Source: Mycobacterium sp. BK086 (GTDB lineage: Bacteria > Actinomycetota > Actinomycetes > Mycobacteriales > Mycobacteriaceae). From it: a stretch of 64,000 nucleotides of DNA. Shown piece after piece: positions 1 to 9,166 of this stretch (positions within the stretch are counted from its first letter, which is position 1; each line of letters begins with the position of its first letter). The notes beneath the pieces were generated by a model. It made no database searches. It was not told the DNA's origin and saw only the letters and a program-made list of their open reading frames with translations. Location: assembly GCA_004362315.1 (NCBI GenBank), contig SNWL01000008.1, positions 372,001-436,000 on the forward strand. Reading direction: 5' to 3'. Both the position numbers and the translations under genes were made by a program.

Positions 1-1
1 C

Positions 2-508
2 GGCATGGTGATGCTGGTGGTGCTCGACGCCGAGACACCGATCGTGGTGATGGGTGTCGCGGTGGCACTCAACGCGATCGGCGGTGCGGTGGTGCAGACC
101 CCGCAGTCGACGATCATGATGTCCAGTGCGCCCGCCGAGCTGGGCGGCGTCATCTCGGCGGTGAAACCCGCTGTCGGACAAGCCAGTTACTCGCTGGGTC
201 CGGCGCTGTTCGCGTTGGTGGGCACGACGCTGTTCCTGCAAGACGGCCGGCACAAGCTGGAGGGATCGGGGATCACCGAGGAGCAGGCGCGCGACGCGTT
301 GCGCGTCGCGCACGGCGGGGTGCCCGGCCCGGCGGCCGGCGCGGAGGTCCTGGACCCGGAGAAAGCCCGCTGGGTGGTGTCGGAGGCGACGCAGAGCTGG
401 CTGACCGCCATCCACGACCTGAGCCTCATCATGGCGGTGGTGCCGGCCGTCGCGATCGTGGTCGCGTGGGTGCTGCTGCGGCCGAAGGCTGGCTCGCCGT
501 CGACCTGA
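2..508 (+). CDS. MFS drug-efflux transporter, C-terminal part (cut by window start)
   Basis: The reading frame is open from the first bases of the window, so only the last ~169 residues are seen. Three or more hydrophobic segments are visible: around an AVALNAIGGAVVQ stretch, the GQASYSLGPALFALVG stretch, and a final helix before LLRPKAG. Between the last two lies a polar loop of about 70 residues. A long loop before the final helix, and the motif GGVISAVKPAVGQ, fit the C-terminal half of 14-helix DHA2-type (EmrB/QacA) proton-driven exporters. Substrate cannot be inferred. The next gene starts 18 bp downstream on the same strand. Confidence 0.7.
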   Translation, partial: GMVMLVVLDAETPIVVMGVAVALNAIGGAVVQTPQSTIMMSSAPAELGGVISAVKPAVGQASYSLGPALFALVGTTLFLQDGRHKLEGSGITEEQARDALRVAHGGVPGPAAGAEVLDPEKARWVVSEATQSWLTAIHDLSLIMAVVPAVAIVVAWVLLRPKAGSPST

Positions 509-526
509 CGTGGCACTCTGGCCGGT

Positions 527-2092
527 ATGCACGCACCCGAACCGCGTTTTCTCGACGACCGGCCGACCTATTGGGCGCAACACAAGCCCGATGGTGAGGC
601 GGTCAGTTATCTCGGCCGCAGCTGGACCTGGGCGCAGTGGAACGACCGGATCCAACGGCTGGCCGGGGCACTGGTGGCGCGTGGCATCGGGCGCGGCGAC
701 GTGGTGGCCTTCCTGGACAAGAACCATCCCGCCTGTGTCGAGCTGCAGCTGGCCGCCGCGTCGATCGGGGCGGCCACTGCCGTCATCAACTTCCGGCTGG
801 CTGCCGACGAGATGGACTACGTCCTCAACGACTCCGGCGCCAAACTGCTGATCGTCGGCACCGAGCTGATCGGGGCGATCGACAAGATCCGCGACAAGCT
901 GACCCATGTCACCGACGTCATCGAGGTGACGCCCGAAGGCACCGACGGCGACCAGTACGAGGCGCTGCTGGCCGCCGCGACACCTGTCGGCCGGCCCGCG
1001 GAGGTCGACCCCGAGGACACCTGCCTGATCATGTACTCCTCGGGCACGACGGGCCGGCCCAAGGGTGTGGTGTTGTCCCAGCGAAACATCTTGGCGCACA
1101 CGATCAATGCGGCCACCTTCGAGTTCGGCGAGGACGACAAGAACATGGTGGCGATGCCGCTGTTCCACGTCGGTGGTTCGGCCTACGTGCAGTACGGCAT
1201 CCACGCGGGCATCCCGACGATCATGACTCGCGAGGCCGACGGTGCGTCGCTGGCCGGTGCACTGCTGCAGGGCGCGAATCGCACGTTCCTGGTGCCGGCT
1301 GTCCTGGGCAAGGTGCTCGAGTCCGGCGAGGACGCGGTCAAATTGTTCAGCGGGCTGCGGACGTTCGTCTACGGCGCATCACCGATGCCGCCCGCGCTGC
1401 TGAAGTCCGCGCTGAAGGCGTGGCCGGACACCGATTTCATCCAGGTGTACGGGTTGACCGAGGTGTGCGGTGCGATCACGCAGCTCCCGCCGGAGGCGCA
1501 CCGCGACGAGTCCCGACCGGAGCGGATGCTCAGCGCGGGAAAGCCCGCCCGCGAGGCGGAGGTGCGGGTGGTCGACCCAGAGACCCTTGCCGACGTGCCG
1601 ACCGGTCAGCCCGGCGAATTGTGGTTCCGCTCACCGCAGTTGATGAAGGGATACCACAACAAGCCGGAAGCGACCGCGGCGACGATCACCGAGGAAGGCT
1701 GGTTCCGCAGCGGTGACATCGGCCGACTGGACGAGGACGGCTTCATCTTCGTCGAGGATCGTCTCAAGGACATGATCATCTCCGGCGGGGAGAACATCTA
1801 CTCCGTCGAGGTCGAGCGGGTGCTGACCGATCACCCCGCGGTGCTCGACGCCGCGGTGTTCGGCATCCCCGACGACAAGTGGGGCGAGTCGGTCAAGGCG
1901 GTCGTCGAATTGTCCGCCGGCGGTGAGACTTCCAGTGAGGAACTGGTCGCCTGGTGCCGGGAGCGGCTGGCGCATTACAAGTGCCCGCGCAGCGTTGAGA
2001 TCTCCCCGGCGCTGCCGCGTAACCCCACCGGCAAGCTGCTCAAGCGCGACCTGCGCTCGCCGTACTGGGAGAACCGCGACCGCGCGATCTGA
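527..2092 (+). CDS. FadD-like acyl-CoA synthetase (AMP-forming)
   Basis: A 521-residue ANL-superfamily adenylating enzyme that should activate a carboxylic acid with ATP and transfer it to CoA. The P-loop-like motif YSSGTTGRPKG lies near residue 170. The YGLTE motif, the GWFRSGDIGRLDEDGF hinge region and the C-terminal lysine in PTGKLLKRDLR are all intact. Its stop overlaps the menC start by one base (TGATG), so the two are co-translated. Position beside menC raises the possibility of o-succinylbenzoyl-CoA ligase (MenE), but the sequence reads like a general fatty/aryl acyl-CoA ligase, and in M. tuberculosis a FadD (fadD8) also sits close to menC while menE lies elsewhere. Substrate unknown. 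Confidence 0.85.
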   Translation: MHAPEPRFLDDRPTYWAQHKPDGEAVSYLGRSWTWAQWNDRIQRLAGALVARGIGRGDVVAFLDKNHPACVELQLAAASIGAATAVINFRLAADEMDYVLNDSGAKLLIVGTELIGAIDKIRDKLTHVTDVIEVTPEGTDGDQYEALLAAATPVGRPAEVDPEDTCLIMYSSGTTGRPKGVVLSQRNILAHTINAATFEFGEDDKNMVAMPLFHVGGSAYVQYGIHAGIPTIMTREADGASLAGALLQGANRTFLVPAVLGKVLESGEDAVKLFSGLRTFVYGASPMPPALLKSALKAWPDTDFIQVYGLTEVCGAITQLPPEAHRDESRPERMLSAGKPAREAEVRVVDPETLADVPTGQPGELWFRSPQLMKGYHNKPEATAATITEEGWFRSGDIGRLDEDGFIFVEDRLKDMIISGGENIYSVEVERVLTDHPAVLDAAVFGIPDDKWGESVKAVVELSAGGETSSEELVAWCRERLAHYKCPRSVEISPALPRNPTGKLLKRDLRSPYWENRDRAI

Positions 2093-3063
2093 TGTCGGTC
2101 TCCCTGGACGATCTGCTGGAGCGGCTGAACGTTGTCGCGCTGCCGATGCGGGTGCGCTTCCGCGGCATCATGATTCGTGAGGCTGCTCTGATCGACGGGC
2201 CGACAGGCTGGGGCGAGTTCGGTCCGTTCGTCGAGTACGAGCCGCCCGAGGCCGCGCACTGGCTGGCTTCTGGGATCGAATCCGCTTACGGCGCACGGCC
2301 TCCCGCGCTGCGCTCCGTGGTGCCCATCAACGCGACGGTGCCCGCGGTGCCTGCCGCGCAGGTGCCCGAGGTGTTGGCGCGCTTTCCCGGTGCGCGCACC
2401 GCCAAGGTGAAGGTCGCCGAGCCGGGGCAGACGCTGACCGACGACGTCGCCCGGGTCAATGCCGTGCGTGCGCTGATTCCGACCGTGCGGGTGGACGCCA
2501 ACGGCGGGTGGACGGTCGAGCAGGCGGTTGCCGCGGCGGCGGCGCTCAGTGCCGATGGTCCGCTGGAATACCTCGAACAGCCGTGCAAGACCGTGGACGA
2601 GCTCGCCGAGGTACGCCGTCGGGTGCAGGTCGCGGTGGCCGCCGATGAAAGCATCCGCAAGGCCGCCGACCCGCTGGCCGTGGTCCGGGCCGGGGCGGCC
2701 GACGTCGCGGTGCTCAAGGTCGCTCCGCTGGGCGGGGTCACCGCGATGCTCGACATCGCCGCCGAAATCGACATCCCGGTGGTGGTGTCCAGTGCGCTGG
2801 ACACCGCGGTCGGCATCGCGGCGGGACTCGCCGCGGCGGCGGCGCTGCCGCGGTTGGAGCACGCCTGCGGGCTGGGCACCGGCTCGCTGTTCGTCGACGA
2901 CGTCGCCGATATCGTGCCCGTGGATGGCGGTCTGCCCGTCGGGGAGGTGGTGCCCGATCCGGCGCGCCTTGCTGCGCTCGCCGCCCCGCCCGAGCGTCGC
3001 GACTGGTGGATCACCCGCGTGCGCGAGTGTTTCCCCCTCCTTGCCTCTAGAGCCCAGCCTTGA
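2092..3063 (+). CDS. menC: o-succinylbenzoate synthase
   Basis: Enolase-superfamily enzyme (323 residues) that dehydrates SHCHC to o-succinylbenzoate in menaquinone synthesis. Catalytic features are visible: the K-x-K pair in AKVKV near residues 105-107, metal ligands in VDANGGW (D135), EQPC (about E162) and DES (about D186), and the opposite lysine in KVAPLGG (K209). It starts at the ATG overlapping the stop of the upstream acyl-CoA ligase. Its last 17 bp overlap the convergent TetR gene. Together with menD, menG and menJ in this window it makes most of a menaquinone locus. Confidence 0.93.
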   Translation: MSVSLDDLLERLNVVALPMRVRFRGIMIREAALIDGPTGWGEFGPFVEYEPPEAAHWLASGIESAYGARPPALRSVVPINATVPAVPAAQVPEVLARFPGARTAKVKVAEPGQTLTDDVARVNAVRALIPTVRVDANGGWTVEQAVAAAAALSADGPLEYLEQPCKTVDELAEVRRRVQVAVAADESIRKAADPLAVVRAGAADVAVLKVAPLGGVTAMLDIAAEIDIPVVVSSALDTAVGIAAGLAAAAALPRLEHACGLGTGSLFVDDVADIVPVDGGLPVGEVVPDPARLAALAAPPERRDWWITRVRECFPLLASRAQP

Positions 3064-3601
3064 GGTCGGCAATCGCGCGGCGCACGAAGTACGCCAGGTC
3101 GTGCTTGTCGGCGGCCAGCCACTGCTCGAAGGCCAGATGAAATACCGAGGCCCCGGCCTCACCGGTCAGGCGCGAGATCGTCTCGGATACACCGCGCTGC
3201 CGTAGGCCGTCGGCCATCGCGGCGGAAAATGCGGCGCGTTTGCTCAGTTCGCGTTCCTGGAGGCCCGGGTTGGCGTCGATCACCGTCTGCCGCAGCCGTG
3301 AGGATTCCCGGCGGCCGTCGAAGAACGCGCCCACGGCTTGCAGTCCACTGCTGACGGCGTCCAGGGGACCGGCCGAATCAGGCGCGTCGACAACACCTTT
3401 CGTCATCATCTCCAGCAGCGGGCGCTGCCCGGCAAACAGCACCTCGCGCTTGTCGGAGAAGTAGCGGAAGAAGGTGCGTTCGGTCAGCCCGGCCCGCTCG
3501 GCGATCTCGGCGACCGTCGTCTGATCGAACCCGCGCTCGGCGTACAGGGCCAGTGCCGCCTGTTGCAGGCGGCCCCGTGCGTCCGGCTCCCAGCGACCCA
3601 T
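3047..3601 (-). CDS. TetR-family transcriptional repressor
   Basis: A 184-residue protein with an N-terminal TetR helix-turn-helix at about residues 10-55 (motifs AERGFDQTTVAEIAERAG and TERTFFRYF). The C-terminal ligand-binding half is all-helical and not assignable. It is divergent from the epimerase gene at 3680, with 78 bp between the start codons. Two near-identical imperfect palindromes lie in that gap and are the obvious operators. By analogy with other divergent TetR pairs it probably represses the epimerase and itself. The inducer is unknown. Confidence 0.88.
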   Translation of the reverse strand: MGRWEPDARGRLQQAALALYAERGFDQTTVAEIAERAGLTERTFFRYFSDKREVLFAGQRPLLEMMTKGVVDAPDSAGPLDAVSSGLQAVGAFFDGRRESSRLRQTVIDANPGLQERELSKRAAFSAAMADGLRQRGVSETISRLTGEAGASVFHLAFEQWLAADKHDLAYFVRRAIADLKAGL

Positions 3602-3617
3602 GGGGGAATTTTATCGT

Positions 3618-3635
3618 GATGACAGGTGCTGACAT
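3618..3635. promoter_or_regulatory. Putative TetR operator, copy 1
   Basis: Imperfect 7-3-7 palindrome GATGACAG-GTG-CTGACAT lying 17 bp upstream of the TetR start. It is repeated almost exactly at 3650-3667, which supports a cooperative operator pair. Confidence 0.6.
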
Positions 3636-3649
3636 CACCGTTAGAGCCT

Positions 3650-3667
3650 GATGACAGCGACTGACAT
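3650..3667. promoter_or_regulatory. Putative TetR operator, copy 2
   Basis: Second copy, GATGACAG-CGA-CTGACAT, offset by 32 bp (about three helical turns) from copy 1 and ending 12 bp before the epimerase start codon. It covers the region just upstream of that gene's ribosome binding site (GGAGG at 3668-3672), so occupancy would block its expression. Confidence 0.6.
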
Positions 3668-3679
3668 GGAGGAAGTGCC

Positions 3680-4567
3680 ATGAAACTATTCGTCACCGGA
3701 GCGTCCGGATGGGTCGGCTCCGCGGTGGTGCCCGATCTTCTCGCCGCCGGCCACCAGGTGGTCGGGCTGGCCCGATCCGACGCGTCTGCCCAGAAACTCA
3801 CCGAAGCGGGCGCCCAGGTCCACCGCGGCGACCTCACCGACCTGGACAGTCTGCGCACCGGCGCCATGGACGCCGACGGCGTCATCCACCTGGCCTTCCA
3901 TCACGACTTCAACGATTTCGTCAACGCGGGCGAACTCGACCGCCAAGCCATCACCGCCCTCGGCGAAACCCTCGCCGACTCCGGCCGCCCGCTCGTCGTC
4001 ACCAGCGGGACCGCCGGCCACGCCGTCGGTCAGGTCCTCACCGAGGATCAGCCCGCCAATCCGCAGTCGCCCCGGCTGTCCGAATCGGCCGCGCTGGCGT
4101 TCGCCGATCGAGGCGTGCGGGTGTCGATCGTGCGGCTCGCCCCGACCGTGCACGGTAACGGCGACTACGGCTTCGTCCCGACGCTGATCAATGTCGCCCG
4201 CGAGAAGGGCGTCGCGGCCTATGTAGGCGACGGCGCCAACCGCTGGTCGGCGGTCCATCGCGACGACGCCGCGGTCCTGTTCCGGCTTGCCGCTGAATCC
4301 GCCGACCCCGGAACCGTCGTGCACGCGATCGGCGAGGAGGGAGTCGCCACCCGCGAGATCGCCGAGGCCATCGGTCGCAACCTCGGCGTGCCCGTCACCA
4401 GCGTCGCGCCGGAGAACGCGATCGACCACTTCGCCTGGATCGGCGCATTCTTCGCCCTCGACATCCCGGCCAGCAGCGCGATCACCCGCCGGCGGTTCGG
4501 CTGGCATCCCACCGGCATCGGCTTGCTCGAGGATCTGGACCAGGGCCACTACTTCGTCCGGCGATAG
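3680..4567 (+). CDS. NAD(P)-dependent epimerase/dehydratase-like extended SDR
   Basis: A 295-residue Rossmann protein with the N-terminal nucleotide motif TGASGWVGS (residues 6-14). It lacks a classical YxxxK: the region after VVTSGTAGHAVG has no clear catalytic Tyr-Lys pair, which places it among the atypical extended SDRs often annotated as sugar epimerases or NmrA-like proteins. A GGAGG ribosome binding site precedes the ATG. It is divergent from and probably controlled by the TetR gene. Substrate not inferable; such TetR/SDR pairs often handle reactive carbonyls or quinones. Confidence 0.8.
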   Translation: MKLFVTGASGWVGSAVVPDLLAAGHQVVGLARSDASAQKLTEAGAQVHRGDLTDLDSLRTGAMDADGVIHLAFHHDFNDFVNAGELDRQAITALGETLADSGRPLVVTSGTAGHAVGQVLTEDQPANPQSPRLSESAALAFADRGVRVSIVRLAPTVHGNGDYGFVPTLINVAREKGVAAYVGDGANRWSAVHRDDAAVLFRLAAESADPGTVVHAIGEEGVATREIAEAIGRNLGVPVTSVAPENAIDHFAWIGAFFALDIPASSAITRRRFGWHPTGIGLLEDLDQGHYFVRR

Positions 4568-4576
4568 GCTTGCCGT

Positions 4577-5374
4577 GTGCTGCGTCCGGGTGATGAGTTC
4601 GCCGGCTACCTCGTCGACAGAACGGTGGGACGCGGGGGCAGTGCAACGGTGTACCTCGCGCACCGGGGCTCGGATGTGTTCGCGCTCAAGGTCCTCGGCG
4701 AGGCGGATCGCTCGGAGGATGCTCTGGAGCGCATGCGGCGCGAGTTCGCGATCGCCCAGACGCTGAGCCATCCGCACATCGTGGCGGTCGCGGATCACGG
4801 GCCGACGTGGCTGTCGATGCAATACGTCGACGGCGGTAACGCCATGGCGCTCGAGACCCTGGCCGACAAGCTGTCGGTGCTCAACCAGATCGCTGACGCG
4901 CTGGATTACGCGCACCGCAACGGCGTCGTGCACTGTGACGTCAAGCCCGCCAACATCCTTGTCAACAAGGATTTTTCGCGTGACGGTGCGGTGCTCGTCG
5001 ATTTCGGGGTGGCTCACCTGACCAGTGAGCCACCCCCGCCGCTGGCCGCGCGCCCGACCTACGTCAAGGCGTCATTGCCCTACGCCGCGCCAGAACTGCT
5101 GGCGGGAGAGCGCCCGACTCCGGCGACCGATGAATACGAATTGGCCTGCACTGCCGTCGAACTCATCACGGATACCACGCCATTTCGTGCCGCGACGCCA
5201 ATGGGCCTGATCGATGCACACCTTCACCATCCGCCGCCGCGGGTCTCGCGACACGTCAGCTGGGTGCCCCGTGCGTTCGACTCCATTCTGGCCAAGGCGA
5301 TGGCCAAGCGGCCGGAGCGGCGATACCAGACATGCACGGAATTCGCAGGACTCGTGACCAGAGTATTGACGTGA
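4577..5374 (+). CDS. Soluble Ser/Thr protein kinase, kinase domain only, non-RD type
   Basis: A 265-residue Hanks-type kinase starting at GTG 4577. Visible motifs are the glycine loop (VGRGGSATVY), the ATP lysine in FALKVL, the catalytic loop HCDVKPANIL, the metal-binding DFG (VDFGVAHL) and an APE motif (YAAPELL). It ends soon after the kinase fold, with no transmembrane helix or sensor domain, unlike most mycobacterial Pkn proteins. The usual HRD arginine is cysteine (HCD), so it is a non-RD kinase that may not need activation-loop phosphorylation. It starts 9 bp after the epimerase stop, so the two may be co-transcribed. Substrate unknown. Confidence 0.88.
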   Translation: MLRPGDEFAGYLVDRTVGRGGSATVYLAHRGSDVFALKVLGEADRSEDALERMRREFAIAQTLSHPHIVAVADHGPTWLSMQYVDGGNAMALETLADKLSVLNQIADALDYAHRNGVVHCDVKPANILVNKDFSRDGAVLVDFGVAHLTSEPPPPLAARPTYVKASLPYAAPELLAGERPTPATDEYELACTAVELITDTTPFRAATPMGLIDAHLHHPPPRVSRHVSWVPRAFDSILAKAMAKRPERRYQTCTEFAGLVTRVLT

Positions 5375-5452
5375 CGGCCGAGAAATATTGCGTAACAGAA
5401 GCTTAACTGCTTAAGGGTTTTGGGTCAGGTCCCGGCTGGATATCCCCGGGCA

Positions 5453-6955
5453 ATGGCAGCGCCCACGAAATACGACAATTCAGCGTTGGCCCACGAAGAA
5501 GTCGGCTATCACAAAGGTCTCAAACCCCGGCAGTTACAGATGATCGCCATCGGGGGAGCGATCGGTACCGGCCTTTTCATGGGCGCTGGCGGACGCCTCC
5601 ACACGGCGGGTCCCGGCCTATTCATCGTCTACGCCGTGTGCGGGGTGTTCGTCTTCTTCATCCTGCGAGCATTGGGCGAGCTGGTGCTGCACCGGCCGTC
5701 GTCAGGGTCCTTTGTCTCCTATGCCCGAGAGTTTTTGGGGGAGAAGGCCGCCTATGTGGCCGGGTGGATGTACTTCTTCAATTGGGCATGCACCTCGATC
5801 GTCGATGTGACGGCCATCGCGCTCTACATGCACTACTGGGGCGCCTTCAAAGCGATTCCGCAGTGGACCATCGCGTTGATCGCCTTGGTGATCGTTCTCA
5901 CGGTCAACATGATCTCGGTCAAGGTCTTCGGCGAGATGGAGTTCTGGGCCGCGCTGATCAAGGTCATCGCACTGGTCACATTCCTTGTCGTGGGCATTGT
6001 GTTCCTGGCCGGCCGGTTCACCGTCGAAGGTGCAACCACGGGCCCGCCGGTGATCACCGACAACGGCGGCCTGTTGCCGACCGGCTTGCTCTCCCTGGTG
6101 GTCATCACCTCCGGTGTGATCTTCGCCTATGCCGCAGTGGAATTGGTGGGGACAGCCGCGGGCGAGACGGAGAATCCCGCAAAGGTGATGCCCAAGGCCA
6201 TCAACTCGGTCGTCGTCCGCATCGCGGTGTTCTACGTCGGATCCCTTGTGCTGCTGGCACTTCTGCTTCCCTACACCACCTACAAACAGGGCGAGAGCCC
6301 GTTCGTGACGTTCTTCTCCCGCATCGGCGTGCCCGCGGCGGGGACCATCATGAACTTCGTGGTGCTGACCGCCGCGCTGTCGAGTCTGAACGCCGGCCTG
6401 TATTCCACCGGCCGAATACTGCGATCGATGGCGATGAACGGCAGCGCACCACAATTCACCGGGCGCATGACCAAACGGGGTGTGCCGTTCGCGGGCATCT
6501 CGCTGACGGCCGGCTTCACCGTGCTGGGGGTCATCCTCAATCTGGTGGTGCCCGCCGAGGCGTTCAACATCGCCCTGGACCTGTCGGCACTGGGCATCAT
6601 CGCGTCGTGGGGCACCATTGTCATCTGTCAGATCCAGCTGTACCGCTGGTCGCAGAAGGGCATTCTGAGCCGGCCCGCGTTCCGGCTGTGGGGAACGCCG
6701 TACACCAGCTACGCCACCCTGGTTTTCCTCGCGGTGGTCACCGGGCTGATGTGTTACGAGAACTACTGGAATCTGGTCGCACTGGTGGTGATCGTGCCCG
6801 TCTTGATGGTGGGCTGGTACGCCGTGCGCGGGCGGGTGCTGGAGATGGCGCGTGAACGTGTCGGCTACACGGGCGACTATCCGATCGTCGCCGAGACACC
6901 GTTGATGGACGAGTATCTCAACGAGGACAGGGCCCGACGGGAAGGAATGCAGTAG
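5453..6955 (+). CDS. ansP: AnsP-type amino acid permease (probable L-asparagine permease)
   Basis: An APC-superfamily transporter of about 500 residues with roughly 12 hydrophobic segments. The N-terminal consensus [20 protein letters not shown] and the block [20 protein letters not shown] match the bacterial AnsP/GabP branch closely, and the overall text resembles mycobacterial AnsP1/AnsP2. It should import a neutral amino acid, most likely asparagine, with protons. I use ATG 5453. An in-frame TTG at 5420 would add 11 residues; neither start has a strong ribosome binding site. Substrate is by family only. Confidence 0.82.
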   Translation: MAAPTKYDNSALAHEEVGYHKGLKPRQLQMIAIGGAIGTGLFMGAGGRLHTAGPGLFIVYAVCGVFVFFILRALGELVLHRPSSGSFVSYAREFLGEKAAYVAGWMYFFNWACTSIVDVTAIALYMHYWGAFKAIPQWTIALIALVIVLTVNMISVKVFGEMEFWAALIKVIALVTFLVVGIVFLAGRFTVEGATTGPPVITDNGGLLPTGLLSLVVITSGVIFAYAAVELVGTAAGETENPAKVMPKAINSVVVRIAVFYVGSLVLLALLLPYTTYKQGESPFVTFFSRIGVPAAGTIMNFVVLTAALSSLNAGLYSTGRILRSMAMNGSAPQFTGRMTKRGVPFAGISLTAGFTVLGVILNLVVPAEAFNIALDLSALGIIASWGTIVICQIQLYRWSQKGILSRPAFRLWGTPYTSYATLVFLAVVTGLMCYENYWNLVALVVIVPVLMVGWYAVRGRVLEMARERVGYTGDYPIVAETPLMDEYLNEDRARREGMQ

Positions 6956-7000
6956 CGGACTACGCTATCGGCGCCACGCGGGGCCCCCGACACTGAAGCG

Positions 7001-8146
7001 ATGTCAACGCTTCGCATCGGAATGATGGACCCCATCGTGGCGGGACGCCCCACGGTCGACTTCCTCACCAGAGCCAACTACGTGGCCGCGGCCGCCGCTC
7101 GGCTGGACTCGTTCTGGGTGCCCGATCACCTGAACTCGTTGTTTCCCCGGTCCCTGTGGAACAACCCGAAATACTGTGGCGGCGCAAGCCTTCTGCCGCG
7201 CGGCGATGCGTATCTGGAGCCGTGGACCATGCTCGGCAACATCGCCGCCCGCAACCACGCGCGTCTGCGTCTGGGCGTCGGGGTCACCGATAGCGGCAGA
7301 CGCAATCCGGCGGTCACCGCGCAGGCGGCGGCCACACTGCAGTTGCTGACGCGGGGACGCGCGATCCTCGGGATCGGTAGCGGCGAACGAGAGGGAAACG
7401 AGCCCTATGGCGTCGAGTGGTCCAAGCCGGTGGCCCGATTCGAGGAAGCCATGGCGACCATCCGGGCGCTGTGGGATTCCCGCGGGGAGTTGGTCAATCG
7501 CGACTCGGCGTACTTCCCGCTCCGCAATGCCCTCTTCGACCTGCCGCCATACAAGGGAAAGTGGCCCGAGATCTGGATCGCCGCGCACGGTCCGCGGATG
7601 TTGCGCGCCGTGGGCCGCTACGCCGATGCCTACTATCCGGCGTTTCCGCACACCCCGCAGGAGTACGCGCAGCGGCTCGAGGCGGTACGGACGGCGGCCT
7701 CCGACGCCGGACGGGATCCGATGGCGATCAAGCCGGCGATCTGGTTCATGACCCTGGCCGCCCGCGACCACGACGATCTCGACGAGGCGCTCGATTCCGA
7801 GGTGGTCCGCGCGGCGGCGCTCAACGCGTCCGACCAGTTCTTCGCCCGCCATGGTGCGCAGCATCCACTCGGCATCGGCTTCACCGGTGCGCAGGACATC
7901 CTGCCCCAGGACATGGACGAGCAGACCGCTCTTTCCCACGTCAAAGCCATTCCGACGGACGTGGTGCGCGATTGCCTGCTGTGCGGCACTCCTGACGAGA
8001 TCGTCGACCGGGCTGCCGAGTGGCGCGACTGCGGCGTGGAGTACATGGTGCTGGCGAACATGGGGCCGCTGCAGCGGAGCCTGCGCAAAGGCATCGCGTC
8101 GATGGTGCCGCTGCTGCAGGCCACGCGCCGGCTCCGGAAGCTCTGA
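7001..8146 (+). CDS. F420-dependent LLM-class oxidoreductase, phthiodiolone ketoreductase-like
   Basis: A 381-residue luciferase-like monooxygenase-fold protein. The blocks EPWTMLGNIA, RLRLGVGVTDSGRRNPAVTA, LLTRGRAILGIGSGEREGNE and YKGKWPEIWIAAHGPRMLRA closely match my memory of M. tuberculosis Rv2951c, which uses F420H2 to reduce phthiodiolone to phthiotriol in PDIM synthesis and is also 381 residues long. No PDIM polyketide genes lie in this window, so the substrate could be another long-chain ketone. The cofactor assignment (F420 rather than FMN) is inferred from that similarity. Confidence 0.82.
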   Translation: MSTLRIGMMDPIVAGRPTVDFLTRANYVAAAAARLDSFWVPDHLNSLFPRSLWNNPKYCGGASLLPRGDAYLEPWTMLGNIAARNHARLRLGVGVTDSGRRNPAVTAQAAATLQLLTRGRAILGIGSGEREGNEPYGVEWSKPVARFEEAMATIRALWDSRGELVNRDSAYFPLRNALFDLPPYKGKWPEIWIAAHGPRMLRAVGRYADAYYPAFPHTPQEYAQRLEAVRTAASDAGRDPMAIKPAIWFMTLAARDHDDLDEALDSEVVRAAALNASDQFFARHGAQHPLGIGFTGAQDILPQDMDEQTALSHVKAIPTDVVRDCLLCGTPDEIVDRAAEWRDCGVEYMVLANMGPLQRSLRKGIASMVPLLQATRRLRKL

Positions 8147-8207
8147 TGTCCTGATTTGTGGGGTAGCTGGCCTGGACGCCATCGTGGCCACGGTCAACAC
8201 TGAACCC

Positions 8208-9155
8208 ATGGCGCGATCGGTGGTGATCCTCGGCTTCCCCGGCGTACAGGCCCTCGACCTGGTCGGGCCGCACGATGTGTTCACCGGCGCGGCCCTGCTC
8301 ACCGAGGGCGGGTACCGGGTCAGCGTCGTCTCTCACGGCGGCCGTCCCATCACCACGCCGACCGGGCTGGCCTTCGTCGGCGAGGCGCTGCCCGAGCCGC
8401 GCGACATCGACACCCTGATCCTGCCCGGCGGCGCGGGCGTCGACGCCGCGCGCGACGACCCGGCGACCATGGCCTGGATCCGGCGGGCGGCCGCGAACTC
8501 GCGACGTGTGGTCAGCGTGTGCACCGGTGCGTTCCTGGCCGCCGAAGCGGGCCTCCTCGACAACTGCACTGCCACCACCCACTGGGCGTACGCCGACCAG
8601 ATGGCGCGCGAGTTCCCGGCCGTCACCGTCGACCGGGAGCCGATCTTCCTGCGGAGCTCGGACACCGTGTGGACGGCGGCGGGTGTGACGGCCGGGATCG
8701 ACCTGTCGCTCGCCCTGGTGGAGGACGACTACGGCACCGAGGTCGCGCAGACCGTTGCTCGCTACCTGGTGCTGTATCTGCGCAGGCCGGGAGGCCAGAC
8801 CCAATTCGCCGCGCCGGTGTGGATGCCCCGGGCGCGCCGCCAGCCCATCCGCGACGTGCAGGAGGCTATCGAATCCGAACCCGGTGCCGCCCATAGCATC
8901 TCGGATCTGGCCCGTCGCGCCGCGATGAGCCCGCGGCACTTCACCCGGGTGTTCACCGACGAGGTCGGCGAGGCGCCCGGCGCCTACGTCGAGCGTGTCC
9001 GCACCGAAGCCGCGCGCCGTCAGCTGGAGGAGACCGACGACACCGTCGTCACCATCGCCGCTCGCTGCGGATTCGGAACGTCGGAAACCATGCGCCGCAA
9101 CTTCATTCGCCGGGTCGGCGTATCGCCGGACCAATACCGCAAGACCTTCGTCTAG
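8208..9155 (+). CDS. GlxA-family transcriptional regulator (DJ-1/PfpI + AraC HTH)
   Basis: A 315-residue protein. Residues 1-170 form a DJ-1/PfpI-like domain with the nucleophile-elbow cysteine in VVSVCTGAFLAAEAGLL. Residues about 210-315 form an AraC-type double helix-turn-helix (ISDLARRAAMSPRHFTR and TIAARCGFGTSETMRR). I chose ATG 8208 because homology to the PfpI fold begins at once. The next gene, 11 bp downstream, encodes a stand-alone PfpI protein, and an arrangement of regulator plus related enzyme is common in this family. It probably activates its neighbour in response to a ligand bound in the DJ-1 domain. Confidence 0.88.
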   Translation: MARSVVILGFPGVQALDLVGPHDVFTGAALLTEGGYRVSVVSHGGRPITTPTGLAFVGEALPEPRDIDTLILPGGAGVDAARDDPATMAWIRRAAANSRRVVSVCTGAFLAAEAGLLDNCTATTHWAYADQMAREFPAVTVDREPIFLRSSDTVWTAAGVTAGIDLSLALVEDDYGTEVAQTVARYLVLYLRRPGGQTQFAAPVWMPRARRQPIRDVQEAIESEPGAAHSISDLARRAAMSPRHFTRVFTDEVGEAPGAYVERVRTEAARRQLEETDDTVVTIAARCGFGTSETMRRNFIRRVGVSPDQYRKTFV

Positions 9156-9166
9156 AGGAGAGAACC

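Noticed and set aside
527..2092. Assignment of the first acyl-CoA ligase as MenE
   Set aside because: Adjacency to menC is suggestive, but the sequence shows no MenE-specific feature I can name, and menE lies elsewhere in M. tuberculosis.
1975..3162. Long minus-strand frame opposite menC
   Set aside because: It lies opposite a gene with clear catalytic motifs, has low-complexity Arg/Gly/His text and no recognisable domain; it is a high-GC shadow.
5402..5415. CTTAA-CTGC-TTAAG palindrome upstream of the permease gene
   Set aside because: Five-base arms are too short to claim an operator or terminator without a second copy.
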